From Dipteronia dyeriana (lineage: Eukaryota > Streptophyta > Magnoliopsida > Sapindales > Sapindaceae), in the NCBI GenBank assembly GCA_032871835.1, contig CM065298.1, positions 78,396,154-78,460,153 of the forward strand: DNA of 64,000 nucleotides. The letters are read 5' to 3'. Below the pieces are notes generated by a model, which saw nothing but the letters and a program-made list of their open reading frames with translations, searched no databases and was not told where the DNA came from. Position 1 is the first letter of the stretch, and each line of letters starts with the position of its first letter. The position numbers were made by a program, and so were the translations under genes. Shown in pieces: positions 20,150-31,704 of the stretch.

Positions 20150-21368
20150 GTAGAACTGTAGAAAATTCTGATTTATTTTTTACTTGTAAAGAACCACTCT
20201 TTGATCTGTAACCGTTCTTTTAGGAGCAATAAAATTTTATTTTATTTTGAATTGAATGGTCTTGATCTGTTAATTGCAGATTGTTGCCGAGTGCTGTATT
20301 AAACTGGCTGATGTTCGAGTAACTTAACCGAGTATCTTATTAAACTGGTTATTACCCGAATGACTTCAATTGCCAAGTGTCATATTAAAATGGCTTCTTT
20401 GAGGTTCGCGTAACTTATCCGAGTGTCTTATTAAACTGGTTGTTACCCGAATGACTTCAATTGCCAAGTATCTTATTAAACTGGCTTTTTCGATGTTCGG
20501 GTAACTTAACCGAGTATCTTATTAAACCGGTTGTTACCCGAAGGACTTCAATTGCCAAGTATCTTATTAAACTGGCTCTTTATTATTAACCGAGTCATCT
20601 TGAAACAGGTAAGTTTACACTTGTGTTTCATACCCGGTTGCTACCCGAACATTACATCAAGGCTCACCATGATCATACGTTCGAGTCCTTATGCAATACC
20701 AATGATGTCTCCCCAGTTTTTATGCGCAAGGGTTTACCGAATCGTTGAGTTATTTTTTTAAAAAAATTGCTTCAACACAGCTACGCATTTCACCGGAATT
20801 TCTCCCGATAGCATCCCTAGAATTTTTCCAGAGTCTGGTGCATCGGGTTTGCCTTTTTGCGAAGGTCATTTTGACCCTGCTCGGCTGGCATGCTCCTACG
20901 AGCTTCTCCACCCATTCGGGATTTGATGGTCCCGAGAATTCTATTTGCATGTTCTTATTATCATGCTCTTCTTCCATATGTTCTTATTATCATATGCTTT
21001 CTTTTGGAAACTCCTAGTGATTTTATTTATTACTGCAAAAAGTTAACCAAGATTTAAATTTCACAGTTTAATATTTATCTTGACTAATATTATCCTGACT
21101 AAAAAAAAAGAACATATATATATTTTAAGGATAGAAAATCTTCAGATATTGGGCATTGCATGGTCGGGGTAAAACCCCTCCATTGAGTCAAGCAATCCAA
21201 TAAGCTCCATGGCCAGCTATCCCCTCGATCTTGTAGGTCCTTCCCATTTATCAGCCAGGGAACCTGCGGCTTTATTTTTTATGTTCAATGACACCTTCCT
21301 GAGCACCCGGTCTCCTAGCTGGAATTTCCTGATCCGAGCAGAAGAGTTGTAGTGGCGAGCCATCTTTG
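20150..21368. other. Tat-B spacer between the antisense gene and integrase
   Basis: Non-coding. It holds the 91-bp tandem repeats (20287-20600), a CATATGTTCTTATTATCATATG-like segment (20945-20998) that is the complement of a repeat expanded in Tat-C, and the 3' ends of the two convergent transcription units. Confidence 0.55.
20287..20600. repeat. 91-bp tandem repeats in Tat-B
   Basis: Units begin CCGAGTNTCTTATTAAAC at 20328, 20419 and 20510, with partial units at 20287 and 20590. Each unit is itself two related halves sharing TCTTATTAAACTGG. The motif CCGAGTA recalls the LTR cluster. Confidence 0.85.
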
Positions 21369-22213
21369 TTAATATGCTGTATTTCTTATTCGGGACTTTT
21401 CCCTTTTTTCTTCTGGCTCATCCAAACTTTGTAGAAGCATATCAACATTCTGTTCTTCTTTGTATAGCCTGACCCGTGGTGACACATACGATGTTTCTAT
21501 GGGGATAACAACTTCTGTTCCAAATGCTAAAGTGTACGGAGTCTCTCCTGTTGAAGTCCTTGCTGTCGTCTGGTATGCCCATAATACTTCGGGAAGCTTT
21601 TCAACCCATCTTGCATTTTTGGCATCCAGCTTTGCTTTGATGGTGTGCTTGATAATATTATTTACTGCTTCTACCTGCCCATTTGTTTGAGGGTGGGCTG
21701 GTGTAGCATAGTAATTAGCAATCTGGTACTTCTCGTACAATTTTCTGAACTTTAGGTTGTCAAACTGGGTGCCATTGTCAGTAATTATAGTGTCCGGAAC
21801 TCCAAACCTATAAAGTATGTTTTTCTTTATAAAATTTATGGTGTTAGCTTCTGTGATAGGCACCAGCGCTTCAGCTTCTGTCCATTTTATGAAATAATCG
21901 ACAGCGACTATGGCGTGCTTTGCTCCACCCCCTGTCCCAGCTGGCATTGGGCCGATCATGTCTAGGCCCCACATGGAAAATGGCCATGGGACGGTGAGGT
22001 TTCTAAGCTTTTCTGGGGATTGTCGGATATCGTTAGCAATCCTTTGATAGGTATTGCAACCTTCCTACCATTGCTGTGCATTTGAGAAAAGCGTAGGCCA
22101 GTAATAGCCTTGCCTGAGTACCTTATGCGCCTGACTTCTACCCCTAGTGTGGTTTCCGCAAACTCCTCCGTGGATCTCTTGAAGTATTCGATGTGCATTT
22201 TATTCCAATACAC
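21369..22213 (-). pseudogene. Integrase of Tat-B
   Basis: The uninterrupted core (21974-21369, 201 aa) has the DDE integrase signature: Asp in WGLDMIGP, Asp in TIITDNGTQF and Glu in NGQVEAVNN. GETPYTLAFGTEVVIP, typical of Ty3/gypsy integrases, follows. Upstream (to about 22213), in shifted frames, lies the zinc-binding HHCC region (GVCGNHTRG; QGYYWPT). Integrase inserts the cDNA into host DNA. It is out of frame with RT, because its frame differs from the gag-protease-RT frame. Confidence 0.88.
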
Positions 22214-22389
22214 ATCTCTGGAGAGCTCGGGAAAACCCCCTTCTGTATAATTCTCCTCCGATCATGGTATACCTAGCCGATCGATACCTGATGCGCTTTG
22301 CTAGTACAGGATCTTCCGGGAGCACGCCTTCTTCCAGGAACCTTCTCAGCTGGACCATCCAAGCGTCTTACGGTGTTCGGATTTTGGAA

Positions 22390-22870
22390 ATTTCCAAATG
22401 CTTAGGTTTAACTGTACTCGGTTTAAGGAGGTATGCAACCAGAATGGTCTTTGGTCAGATTGTGGTTGTTGCTGACGCTAATTTAGACAATGCGTCAGCC
22501 TTTTCATTTTCTTCCTTAGGGATCTGAGCAATCTTGAATTCTTTAAATTTTTGGAGGAGTTGTTTCACGATGTCACGGTAGGCTATCATACCTTCATCTT
22601 TGGCCTAGTACTCGTCCATAACCTGGTTGACAACTACCTGTGTATTGCTGAATATCTCAACTTCATCTGCCCCTAGAGCTATGCAGACTCTGAGTCCAGC
22701 TAAAAATGCCTCGTACTCGGCTTGATTATTGGTTGCTTTGAAATCAAATCTCATGGCACATTCAACATCATCTCATTCTAGGATGCGAATTACAATCCCT
22801 GCCCCGCTGCCATGAGTATTTGAAGAACATCAACTTACAGTTTCCATAGGAAACTCTTATCCAAGAGTCT
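22390..22870 (-). pseudogene. Second, archaeal-type RNase H domain of Tat-B
   Basis: Minus-strand translation gives FDFKATNNQAEYEAFLAGLR, the conserved start of the extra RNase H found in Tat-lineage elements, and later KEENEKADALSKLAS with the final Asp. The usual catalytic Asp of the DSQL motif reads Asn here (FSNTQVVV), and a TAG replaces Gln after MDEY. This domain would degrade the RNA template or help in primer removal beside the ordinary RNase H. Confidence 0.78.
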
Positions 22871-23257
22871 TTTTGCTTCCAGGTTTGGTTCTGTTAACTC
22901 GGCTATGAAGTCTGCCACAACTTGTCCTTTGAAGGAGGTTCTAGGGACATAATGAATATCGAATTCACTTAGCTCGATTGCCCATTTGGTAAGTCTTCCT
23001 GATATTTCTGGCTTTTGTAAAATTTGTCTTAATGGGAAATTGGTGAGAACCTAGATTGTATGGGCCTGAAAATATGGTCTCAGCTTTTTTGCTGCTGAAA
23101 CCAAAGCTAAGGCCATCTTTTTTGCCTGTGAGTACCTGGTCTCAGTCGGTAAGAGTGCTTTGTTGGTATAGTACACTGGTTTCTGCACTCCACCTTCTGT
23201 TCTGACTAGGACTGAACTTGCTGTAAGCTCAGTGACTGACAAATATAACTGAAGCAC
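22871..23257 (-). pseudogene. First RNase H domain of Tat-B
   Basis: Continues the RT frame after a stop: LYLSVTELTASSVLVR, KPVYYTNKALLPTETRYSQ and KKLRPYFQAHTI are typical of the RNase H that follows Ty3/gypsy RT. It is degraded at its C-terminal end, before the second RNase H. Confidence 0.75.
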
Positions 23258-23266
23258 TTCCCCTTT

Positions 23267-24205
23267 TTACGGTTTTGAGAGGATTGGTGCTTGTCCCAGA
23301 TACTCTTTTATTTTTAAGAATGTCTGCTCACACTCTTTATTCCACTCGAGTCCTTTCCCTTTTTTGATTATCTTGAAAAAAGGTGTGTACCTGTGTGTAG
23401 CCCTCGTGATGAATCTTCCCAAGGAAATTAGACACTCTGTTAAGCGCTGTACTTCTTTCAATGTTTTAGGTGAGGTCATTTCTTGCAAAGCCTGGATCTT
23501 CTCAGGATTAACTTCGATTCCTCTTTGGTGGACTTGAAAACCCAAGAATCTCCCCGAATGGACTCCGAATAAACATTTGTTTGGGTTTAATTTCATATGG
23601 TATCTTCTCAGAACATCAAATGTCTCTCGGAGGTCCCGGGCATGCTCATCTGCCGAGACGCTTTTAGTGAACATGTCATCAATGTACACTTGCATGTTCC
23701 TTCCTATTTGCCTAGTGAAGATTTTTTTGACCAACCTTTGATACGTAGCACCTGCATTTTTTAAACCAAAGGGCATTACTGTGTAGCAATATAGACCTTG
23801 ATCCGTTGTGAAAGCTGTTTTTTCTTCATTAGCTTTGCTCATCCGGATCTGATTGTATCCCGAGTAAGCATCCATGAAGCTGAGCAATTCATGTCCCGAT
23901 GTGGCATCCACCACCTGGTCAATCATTGGAAGTGGGAAGCTATCCATTGGGCATGCCTTGTTTAGATCCGTGAAATCTATGCACATCCTCCATTGTCCAT
24001 TTTTCTTTTGGAAAAGGACTACGTTGGCGACCCACTGAGGGTTACTGACTTCTCTGATTGATCCAGTTGCCAGTAACTTTTCCACCTCTTGTTTGATTGC
24101 TTGATTTCTTTGAGGATTGCACGATCTTTTCTTTTGTATTGCTGGTTTTGTATTCGCGTCAACTGCGAGGTAGTGGGATATTACTCGAGCATCTATTCCC
24201 ACCAT
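23267..24205 (-). pseudogene. Reverse transcriptase domain of Tat-B
   Basis: A 312-codon open stretch with the RT motifs in order: QWRMCIDFTDLNKACP, SFMDAYSGYNQI, TAFTTDQGLYCYTVMPFGLKNAG and the catalytic YIDD (VYIDDMF), then FGVHSGRFLGFQV. It is in the same frame as gag-protease upstream, separated only by a TAG where a Trp codon is usual (near 24219), and a stop precedes RNase H. The domain itself looks well preserved. Confidence 0.9.
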
Positions 24206-24217
24206 ATATTCGTGACT

Positions 24218-25144
24218 CTAAGCGAACACATCTTTGTACTCTTTAAGCAGATTGGATAGGTCTTGCTTGACTTTTCCATCCAAGTTAGCCCCGATCTTGA
24301 TTTTTCTACCCGGTTCGTCTTCTTTAAGTACTACTTTAACCAATTCTGTTTTGGGCTCATTCGAGTTCTCCCTCGGATCCAGTTCGAATGACAAGGACTC
24401 TGTATACTTATTTGGCTGCATTATGGTGCACACATGTTCAACATCATTCTTGCCTTTGTATACTGACAGGTTTGCTCTTCGGGCCATCTCTTGGGATCCC
24501 TTGGCTATCCCAACCCCTTGTTCTTTTAGGAACTTGATCATTAATGCATAAGTGGCCGTCACGACCCTTGTTTTATTCAGGAATGGTCGACCCAATAATG
24601 CATTATACGGCCAATTGTCTAAGTCAACTACCACGAAGTCGAGCAGGACAGTCCTCTGGCAAAGTGCTGCTTCAATCTTCTCGGGCAGTTTCACCGTCCC
24701 GAGTGACCTGACTTCTATCCCACCAAACCCCCTTAATTGAGTATGGAAAGACTGTAAATCTTTTCGTTCTAGCCTTAAATGGTCATAGACGGCCACATTG
24801 AGGATGTCTGTTGAACTCCCATTATCTATTAAAATTCTCCGGACTTCCAGATGGCCAATCCGGGCACTTATAACCAAGGCGTCATTGGGCCGAACATCGA
24901 CGCCATGGGAATCTGCCTTTGTAAAGACTATCTGGTCCCATCCTTCCTTCATCCTTTTCGGGTCTGGCTCAACCGAGTTTACGTCAAAGTTATTCTTTGC
25001 TTTTATTGTTTCTCTGATTTCCTGAGTTCGTTCATGGTTGCTTTTCCCGGTAGAGGGTCCTCCGTAAACTGTATGTATTACCTTATTGGCCTCGGGACTA
25101 AGCCATTGATTTCGTCCAGAGTGATCTGCCTTAACTTCTTTCAT
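24218..25144 (-). pseudogene. Protease region of Tat-B
   Basis: Contains the retropepsin-like active-site motif ILIDNGSSTDIL (DNG in place of the commoner DSG/DTG) and downstream ALLGRPFLNKTR, the second conserved protease block. It ends LLKEYKDVFA, the usual entry to RT. It is in frame with gag and RT and would process the polyprotein. Tat-C has the equivalent motif as VDSGSSTDIL. Confidence 0.85.
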
Positions 25145-26797
25145 AGTTTCTGATTTCTAATCTTTTTTTAAGATTACATCCCGTAAGTGCCCTTCCCAAA
25201 TAAGAGTCTCTATGTAATCTCTGTGCTGGAAACACTTTGAAGTCTTGTGCCCGGTTTCCTTGAGAAGTCTGCAATACTTGGTTGTATCTCTCCGGGCGAA
25301 CTGAGATTGTCACCGCGGTTCTTGCACCATATTCTTCTCTTGCAAGATGGCTAAAATTTCTTCTTGTTTTTTCCGAAGAGGGGTGTAATTGGTATATCTG
25401 CCTCGGTATTTCTCTGTGGACCGTTCGGCATTAAGCCCATTACCCTCATCCTTGTTTTTCTCTATACCGTTCCCTTTTAGCTTTCCCTTCAGATTCTGCC
25501 CTTTGGTTTCAGCATCTTTCTGTTTGGGCCTTCCTCCGTGCATATAGCTCCCCCTTGTAGCTAATTCTTCTTCTTCGGCAAGTGCGTATCCTCCTGCCAT
25601 ATCCATCATGTCAGCATATCTAGTCAGCCGTGCTCTTCTCAAATCAAAGAATAGCCGTCCATTCTGCAAATTATTGATGAATGCAGCGATTATGGCTTCA
25701 TCGTTTGCACTGCCAATCTTTGATACTCTTTGGCCGAATCTCCCTAGATATTTCTTTAGTGACTCGTCTTTCCCTTGTTTTATTTGAGCAAGGTTAGCCA
25801 CTGACTTTCTCCTGTGAACTTTACTCAGGAATTGCCTTGAGAAGCTCCTGCTTAGTTCACTGAAACTCTTGATGCTTGTTGAAGGTAACCTTCCGAACCA
25901 CCTCGACCCCATGTCTCCCAGAGTTTATGGGAAGTTGAGACGATCGCTGTGGGCATACTGGGCAATGGCACTTTTATAGTGTTTCACGTGTTCTTTCTGG
26001 TCCGTGTCTTTCTTAAACTACTCTACATGCGGCATCCTGAACCTTTCTGGGAAAGGGGTCCGCAAAATTTCCTTGGTAAATGGGCTGTCTGAGTCGTCGT
26101 CAGATAAATCGTTATAGCCATAACGTCTGACCAATGCATCCATCTGACGCTTATTGTTCTCGACTTCTTGAGTTAGGCTCTGGATCATGACATCTCTGTC
26201 CCCTACCGGGATTCCTCGATGGTTGAACAGTTGGGTAACTGTCATTTTTTCTGGCTCTTCACTTTGATGCCGAGTTTCTCGCATGACTCCGTAATAACGT
26301 TTGCGATGAGGCCGATCGCTATCTTTTGATGACGACCCATCCCTGTGCCTGTCATATTTACGGTGTCTAGTGCGGACTGTCTGATCTTGGTACTGCTTTA
26401 GGCATGGTCGCTCTTCAGGCGTCTTACGTCTGGTCTGGTTGATTGAGGTAGAGTTTCTTCCAATTTCCGGCATAGTTATTCCTGGCCCTGCTACCACTGA
26501 GCGAAGCCTTGCAGGTGGAGGATCAAGAGTCTCTACTTCCGCAGTCATTAGATAAACAGTCTGTGCTTCTATAGCCAATAGATCAACCCCATCCCTTGCT
26601 GCGTCTGCCACCAATTGCTGTAACGCCTCTCAGAAACGCAGCGTCAGGTCTTCGCTGGTTGGGGGAACCTGCTGGATCCCTACAAGGTGTGCGGGCTGGT
26701 TTTCTGTGTTTGCTGCAGGATCTCGTGACGTGTTGCCAACATGGAAATTGCATGGTGATTTTTGGCCATTCCCTAAACTACTTCTGCTTCCTGCCAT
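25145..26797 (-). pseudogene. gag of Tat-B
   Basis: One minus-strand frame starting MAGSRSS at 26797. Stops are at 26630-26632 (TGA where Tat-A has CGA), 26018-26020 (TAG where Tat-A has CAG) and 25310 (TGA). A short loss relative to Tat-A lies near 25930-25950. It contains the gag capsid domain (SRWFGRLP, FSRQFLS) and ends with a zinc-knuckle remnant, YCRLLKETGHKTSKC. The stop-site comparison with Tat-A shows both copies decayed independently. Confidence 0.85.
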
Positions 26798-26844
26798 TGC
26801 TTTTAACAAGGTCGAAGGTTCAAGCCCTTCCTTCTAGCGCCAAT

Positions 26845-27747
26845 TGTTGACGTCGATTTCTGGATTGTATCAGAAAAGCCAACAAGGATTGGATTTCGGC
26901 TATTAATTCAAAGAGAAAGAGATTCAGAGAGAGTAACGAAGACACAAGTTTTACGTGGTAAAACTCCGATGACCGGAGAAACGTCCACTGGTGGTTGAAG
27001 GATCAACCAAGCCAAAATCCACTATGAAAATTTGTTGTTTACAAGCTCTCGATCTCTATTTTTTCTCTCTGTATTTTTCCGTTGCTTGTTGTGTATACAA
27101 TATTGCCTATATCTTTTCTGGACGAGATTATGGGTCCATTTATATGTTTACAGAACCCTCATCTGCTTTGTACAAGTAATACAGGATCTTTGTATTTTAT
27201 TGTGATTCGGTTTCTTGCTTGAGGTTGATTTGTCTTCTTTCCTGTTTCGGAGTCTCTTATGGAAATCGAGTGAGATTCTAGTAGTGCAGTTTTATTTGGA
27301 CTTGTTTCCTTATAAGAATGTAGTCTTTGTAGCGAAATCAAGTTGTTTCCTGATTGAGGATTCTTCCAGCTCAGTATTCTGTTCTCTTTGGGATTCCTTT
27401 CTGATGGCTATCTTCGTGTATTTAATGACTCAATCCATATAAACAAAGCACTAAGTTTCTTACTCGGGTCGCATTTATCCCGAGTAAGAATAACACTTGT
27501 TGGTCCAGAGTATCGCCGTTTAAGCCCGAGTAGAAGATGCTTTCTTGTCTACCCCGAGTATTTTTAATTGATTTGGAGTAATTTAGTTGATCCCGATTAG
27601 GTCTTGCCATGCTACTGGTTTACTCGGGTTTTCTTCTCTTTAATGATGCCTCGTAGGATATTTCTTGAGTGCCTATTTGGGTGTCCACCTGGCAATTTTC
27701 TCCTTCCTGTCGATGACATGTATGCTTGGTAAAATTCACATACGACA
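26845..27747 (-). repeat. 5' LTR of Tat-B (903 bp)
   Basis: TGTTGACG...CATACGACA, partner of 15766-16671. The first 390 bases show roughly 16 differences by eye. The primer site TGGCGCTAGAAG lies two bases beyond (minus strand). Confidence 0.93.
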
Positions 27748-27752
27748 ATACC
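27748..27752. other. Target-site duplication of Tat-B, right copy (ATACC)
   Basis: Matches 15761-15765. Confidence 0.95.
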
Positions 27753-28003
27753 AATAAAGGATTAACATAAAAATAAAAATACAAGAGTGCAAGAGAGATT
27801 GAGTGTGTAACAAATCATTCTTAGTGAAGTTCTTTCCTCGCCATCTGTGGCAACCATGGTTTTTTCCCTTCCTTGGTTTTCCACGTAAAACTTTGTGCTT
27901 TGCTTGCTTGATTTCTTTTCTTGCTTTACAGTTTGATTTTTGATTTGTATTAACTTATTAGACATGTGCTTAATTTTACGTAATCCAGAAATAACCCTTA
28001 ACA
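27753..28003 (+). repeat. 5' LTR of Tat-C, second part
   Basis: Resumes the LTR after Tat-B, aligning with 35920-36171, and ends ACCCTTAACA before the primer site. Confidence 0.9.
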
Positions 28004-28005
28004 AT

Positions 28006-28021
28006 TGGCGCTAGAAGGAGG
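28006..28021 (+). other. Primer-binding site of Tat-C
   Basis: TGGCGCTAGAAGGAGG, two bases from the LTR end. Its first 12 bases are shared with Tat-B. Confidence 0.75.
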
Positions 28022-28059
28022 TGGCATGCTAGACACCACTGATTTCCAAAACCCTAGTG

Positions 28060-29760
28060 AGACGATGGCCAACAATGGTGATGGGAGCGGTTCCAGGAAC
28101 AACCAAAGCCTACCAGGCAACGAAATAACTAACACCACCTTTGGTGTCACAAGGCAAACAGATGTGGCCACAACCACTGGGAACCAATCAATTGCTGTTC
28201 CCAGTCTCCAGTGATCTCTATCGACTACGGAGGAAATAGGTCAGCGGTTCCGTGAGTCACTGCAACAACTAATAGCTGATGTAGCCAGCCACAGAGTGGC
28301 CATTTCAAACACTGTAGGGCTAATATCCCCATAGGATCTAGGCAATCCAAAGGATCAACCAGGCAGACTGCATACCATTACCTGATGCACCATTGAGAAT
28401 GGGTCGAAGCCCAGTAAATCGCCTAGAAATTGTGTCAGATGGACACACTAGGAGTAGCCATGAGCATAAAGGTAAAGATATTCCCCTAAATACGTACGTT
28501 AGTTACTGTGTCGAACGAGATCATGTTCAACCCAGTAGGCGAGTTCATCGAAGGGATCACTCAACTTCTTCTGAAGGCAATGAATGTCATCATTATAGAA
28601 GGTATCAGAGGGGATCGACTAGACCGAATGAGTTTCAATGAGAGATTTACTAGCAAGATATAGGCCGAAACGGCCACGGGTTCACCATTAGGTAAAAGTT
28701 TAGCCTAGGGGGGGAGTCGATTAAAGAAAGATATTTGATCATAAAACGGCTCACCCAGGAATTTTAGAGTAACAGGCATCGGATGGATGCCCTGGTCAGG
28801 AGGTATGGGTAGAATAAACTATTTGACGATGAGATAGACAACAACTTCACTAATGATATCCTCCGAATGTTGTTCCCCGAAAGATTCTGGATGCTCCATA
28901 TTGAGCAAATCAAAAAAGACATTGACCCAAATTAGCATATGAGGAGATACAAAAGTACGATGACTCAATACTTCATGAACTACGCATTGCTATGCTTAAA
29001 CTTCCCTCAGACACTCGAGGACTTTGGCTCCAGATGGTTTTGCAAACTCCCAACTGGTAGCATAAGTAGTTTCAATGAGATGAGCAAATCATTCTCTTGA
29101 TAATTTCTTAAGAATATTCAGAGAAAAAAGTCAGTGGCTCACCTGCCACAACTTAAACAGGGGAAAAACGAATGGCTGAAAAAGTACCTGAGTCGTTTCA
29201 GTCAAGAGGTGTCAGAATTTGGGAGTGCAAATGATAAAGCCATTATAACGGCATTCATTAACAATCTATAAAATAGTCATTTATCATTCGATTTGAGAAG
29301 AGGCACTTGGCCAATTATACCGACATGATGGACATGACAGACGGGTATGCATAGGCAGAATAAGAAGAAATTATAACCGACAGAAGCTTCATACGTGGGG
29401 GTAGTCTAGAAGAGACAAAACCAAAAGAAGATGGAAGCAAGACCTAGAAAGCTGGAGAGCAGAAAGCTAAAGGGAAAGGTGAACACCGAGACCAGGATCA
29501 AAAAGGTGACTATACCAACTCCAAATTTCATGGGAAGTACACGAATTATACTCCCTTGAAGAAGTGGTAGGTTAAAGTCCTCACAATCCTAGAAGAAAAG
29601 AATGTCAAGATGTCCACCCTGGCGTTTAAAAATTTCTCGCAAGGATAACAAAAATACTGTCGATTCCATAAGGAAAACTACCATGAAACCTCGAGATGTT
29701 TTCAACTGAGGGACAACATTGAAACCCTAATTCAGGAAGAACATCTGAAGGATATCGTTC
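28060..29760 (+). pseudogene. gag of Tat-C, heavily interrupted
   Basis: Plus-strand blocks parallel Tat-A/B gag: EEIGQRFRESLQQLIADVA near 28230, then the capsid region at 29020-29290 (GSRWFCKLP, KKSVAHLPQLKQGKNEWLKKYL, SANDKAIITAFINNL). A zinc-knuckle remnant (YCRFHKENYHETSRCF) lies near 29660-29710. Stops and frame changes are frequent. Divergence from Tat-B is large, so C is a different, older family member. Confidence 0.75.
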
Positions 29761-30740
29761 TTAAAAAGATGAACGAGCCCCACCAGAGTAATTATCGAGG
29801 TAGAAAGCCTCGCCCAAAGAGAACTAAAAATGTGGAGGCAGTACATTCTATCTTCGGTGGACCTTTAATTGGGAAAAGCAACAGGGAAATGGCACATGAT
29901 ATCCGTGAAGCTGAAGAGGCAAAGAAAGACCTTAACATCAATTCGGTAGAACCTGAATCGAAAAAGATCAAGGAAGGATGGGATCTTATAGTTTTCATAG
30001 AGACTGATTCGCATTGAGTTAATGTCAAGCCAAATGATGCACTGCTCATAAGTGTTCAGATTGGACTTAGAAATGTACACCAACAGCTAGTTGACAGCGG
30101 AAGCTCGACGGACATTCTGAGTGCAGGGGTGTTTGATCAACTGAGGCTAGACATAAAGGATTTATGGCCTTTCCATACTTCACTCCGAGGGTTTGGAGGA
30201 GTAGAAGTAAATTCCCTTGGAACAATCGAGCTACCGATAAAGATCGGGGAAGCACCATGCTAAAAAACACATTTTTTGAACTTCGTAATAGTTGACATTG
30301 AAAATTAGCCATACAACGCCTTCCTAGGTTGACCATTCCTGAACCTCATGATGAAATTCCCACTGGAGTTAGGAGTAGGCCATACACTGGAGTTAGGAGT
30401 AGGTATGGCCAAGGGGTCCCAAGAGATGGCCCAAAGAGCCAACCTTTCTTTATACAAGGATGAAGTAGAAAAGGAAGACCAAGTAATATGCACATTGTAG
30501 CCAGCCGATTGATGCATTGATGAATAAAGAAGTGTAAGTAGAAGTGCCAAAAGAATTCGAGCTTGGTCCAAGAGAAACCCGAAAAAAAAGAATGACCCTG
30601 TATTTACCGTGATCCTCGGTAGCAACAAGACAACCAAAGTGGTTAGGTTAGGTACGAATTTGCATGAACACATCAGAATCAACCTGATCAACTTACTATA
30701 AGAATACAATAGGCTAATCGAATTGTCCAAGGGATTCAAG
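29761..30740 (+). pseudogene. Protease region of Tat-C
   Basis: Follows gag in the order found in Tat-B: HSIFGGPLIGKSNREMAHDI, KEGWDLIVF, then the aspartic protease active site LVDSGSSTDILSAG near 30090 and LRGFGGVEVNSLGTIELP. A direct repeat of about 25 bp (CACTGGAGTTAGGAGTAGG) occurs at 30360-30405. The match ends near 30690 at a sequence equivalent to LLKEYKDVF, exactly where RT should begin. Pol is missing from here. Confidence 0.75.
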
Positions 30741-30889
30741 ACACGCTACAATTCATAAATTTTGATATTTTACCTTACTTTAATTCTATTCTTTGTCTTA
30801 GTCTTAGATTTCTTTTTTAAGAGTCAGTGGTTAGTTAACTTGTTCAGTTTCTGCAGAAATTAATAAAAGCCCTCATAAGGCCATTCAAA

Positions 30890-31130
30890 GACCAATATTT
30901 CGATGTGATAAAAAAACACATGGAATGCAAAACATGTGATAATAAGAACACATAGAACATGAAGCATAACACATGGAATACGAAGCATAACACATGGAAT
31001 ACGAAGCATGTGATAATAAGAACACATGGAACAAGAAGCGTATGATAATAAAAACATATGACAAGAACATATGATAATAAGAGCATATGATAATGGCCTT
31101 ATAATAAGAACATGTTAGTAAGAACATGGG
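30890..31130. repeat. Degenerate GATAATAAGAACA-type tandem repeats in Tat-C
   Basis: About ten irregular copies of CACATGGAA / ATATGATAATAAGAACA. A single complementary copy is in Tat-B at 20945-20998. Confidence 0.75.
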
Positions 31131-31309
31131 AGCGTTGTTAAGCCGTGAAGGGTGGATGAAAAGTGTCCGAAAGGTCCTGAGAAAGCTAAAGTAGCATGTC
31201 CGTCGAGCCGATTATGTGTAAATACACCTACCCCAACGATTCGGTAAACCCCTGTAACAGACAGAATCGGGAGACGTCCTTGGTGACTTGTGCATGGTAA
31301 AAACTGATT

Positions 31310-31520
31310 AGTTTAATAAGGCACCTGATAAGTCTAAAGATGGCTAGTTAAATAAGATACTTGATCATCCTCAAAGAAAAAATGATCAGTTTAATAAGCT
31401 ACTTGATCATCCCTGAGGAAACATTGATCGGTTTAGTAAGAAATTCGATCAGTCTAAAGATGACCAGTTTCATAAAAACCTTGATCAACCCAAGGATGAC
31501 CGGTTTAATGAGTTACTTAG
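31310..31520. repeat. 45-50 bp tandem repeats in Tat-C
   Basis: Four to five diverged copies around GATCAGTTTAATAAGCTACTTGATCATCC. The complement resembles the half-unit of the Tat-B 91-bp repeat (ATTAAACYGGT) and occupies the same place relative to the antisense gene. Confidence 0.7.
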
Positions 31521-31704
31521 TCATTCTTAAAGCAGAAACACATTAGAAACTGAATGAAAATCAACAGCAAGTTAATTCCAAAAGAGTATTGATTAAAGTG
31601 AGAAGTGCACAGAGAAGCGGCTTAAAAACACCAAATACATATACTTTCGTAAAAAAAGAAGAAAATACCTAAGGCGCCTTGCCTTGGTCGGTAGGTGCTA
31701 GAGG

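Larger units (their letters stand above)
15766..27747 (-). mobile_element. Tat-B: near-complete Tat-lineage Ty3/gypsy retrotransposon
   Basis: A 12-kb element with all parts in order on the minus strand: 5' LTR (26845-27747), primer site, gag, protease, reverse transcriptase, RNase H, second (archaeal-type) RNase H, integrase, a spacer with 91-bp tandem repeats, an oppositely oriented extra gene (17171-20145, plus strand), a polypurine tract and the 3' LTR (15766-16671). A second RNase H plus an antisense gene between pol and the 3' LTR is the known hallmark of the Tat/Retand group. The LTRs differ by a few percent. Every gene carries stops or a frameshift, so the copy is dead. Confidence 0.93.
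30741..31704. other. Repeat-rich spacer of Tat-C replacing pol
   Basis: Contains degenerate repeats of ACATATGATAATAAGAAC type (30890-31130) and a second set of 45-50 bp units (31310-31520). No RT, RNase H or integrase motif is present on either strand. Overlapping open frames here simply read the repeats. Confidence 0.65.

Noticed and set aside
22264..22527. Plus-strand 87-codon frame
   Set aside because: Shadow of the Tat-B pol region between integrase and the second RNase H.
24234..25153. Plus-strand open frames across the Tat-B protease
   Set aside because: Shadows of the real minus-strand protease reading frame.
28005..28214. Start at 28005 for Tat-C gag
   Set aside because: The ATG overlaps the primer-binding site. 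The better match to Tat gag begins later, so the region is annotated from about 28060.
30844..31127. Overlapping cysteine-rich open frames (MFLLSYA..., MLLLSYV...)
   Set aside because: They read the GATAATAAGAACA repeats on the complementary strand.
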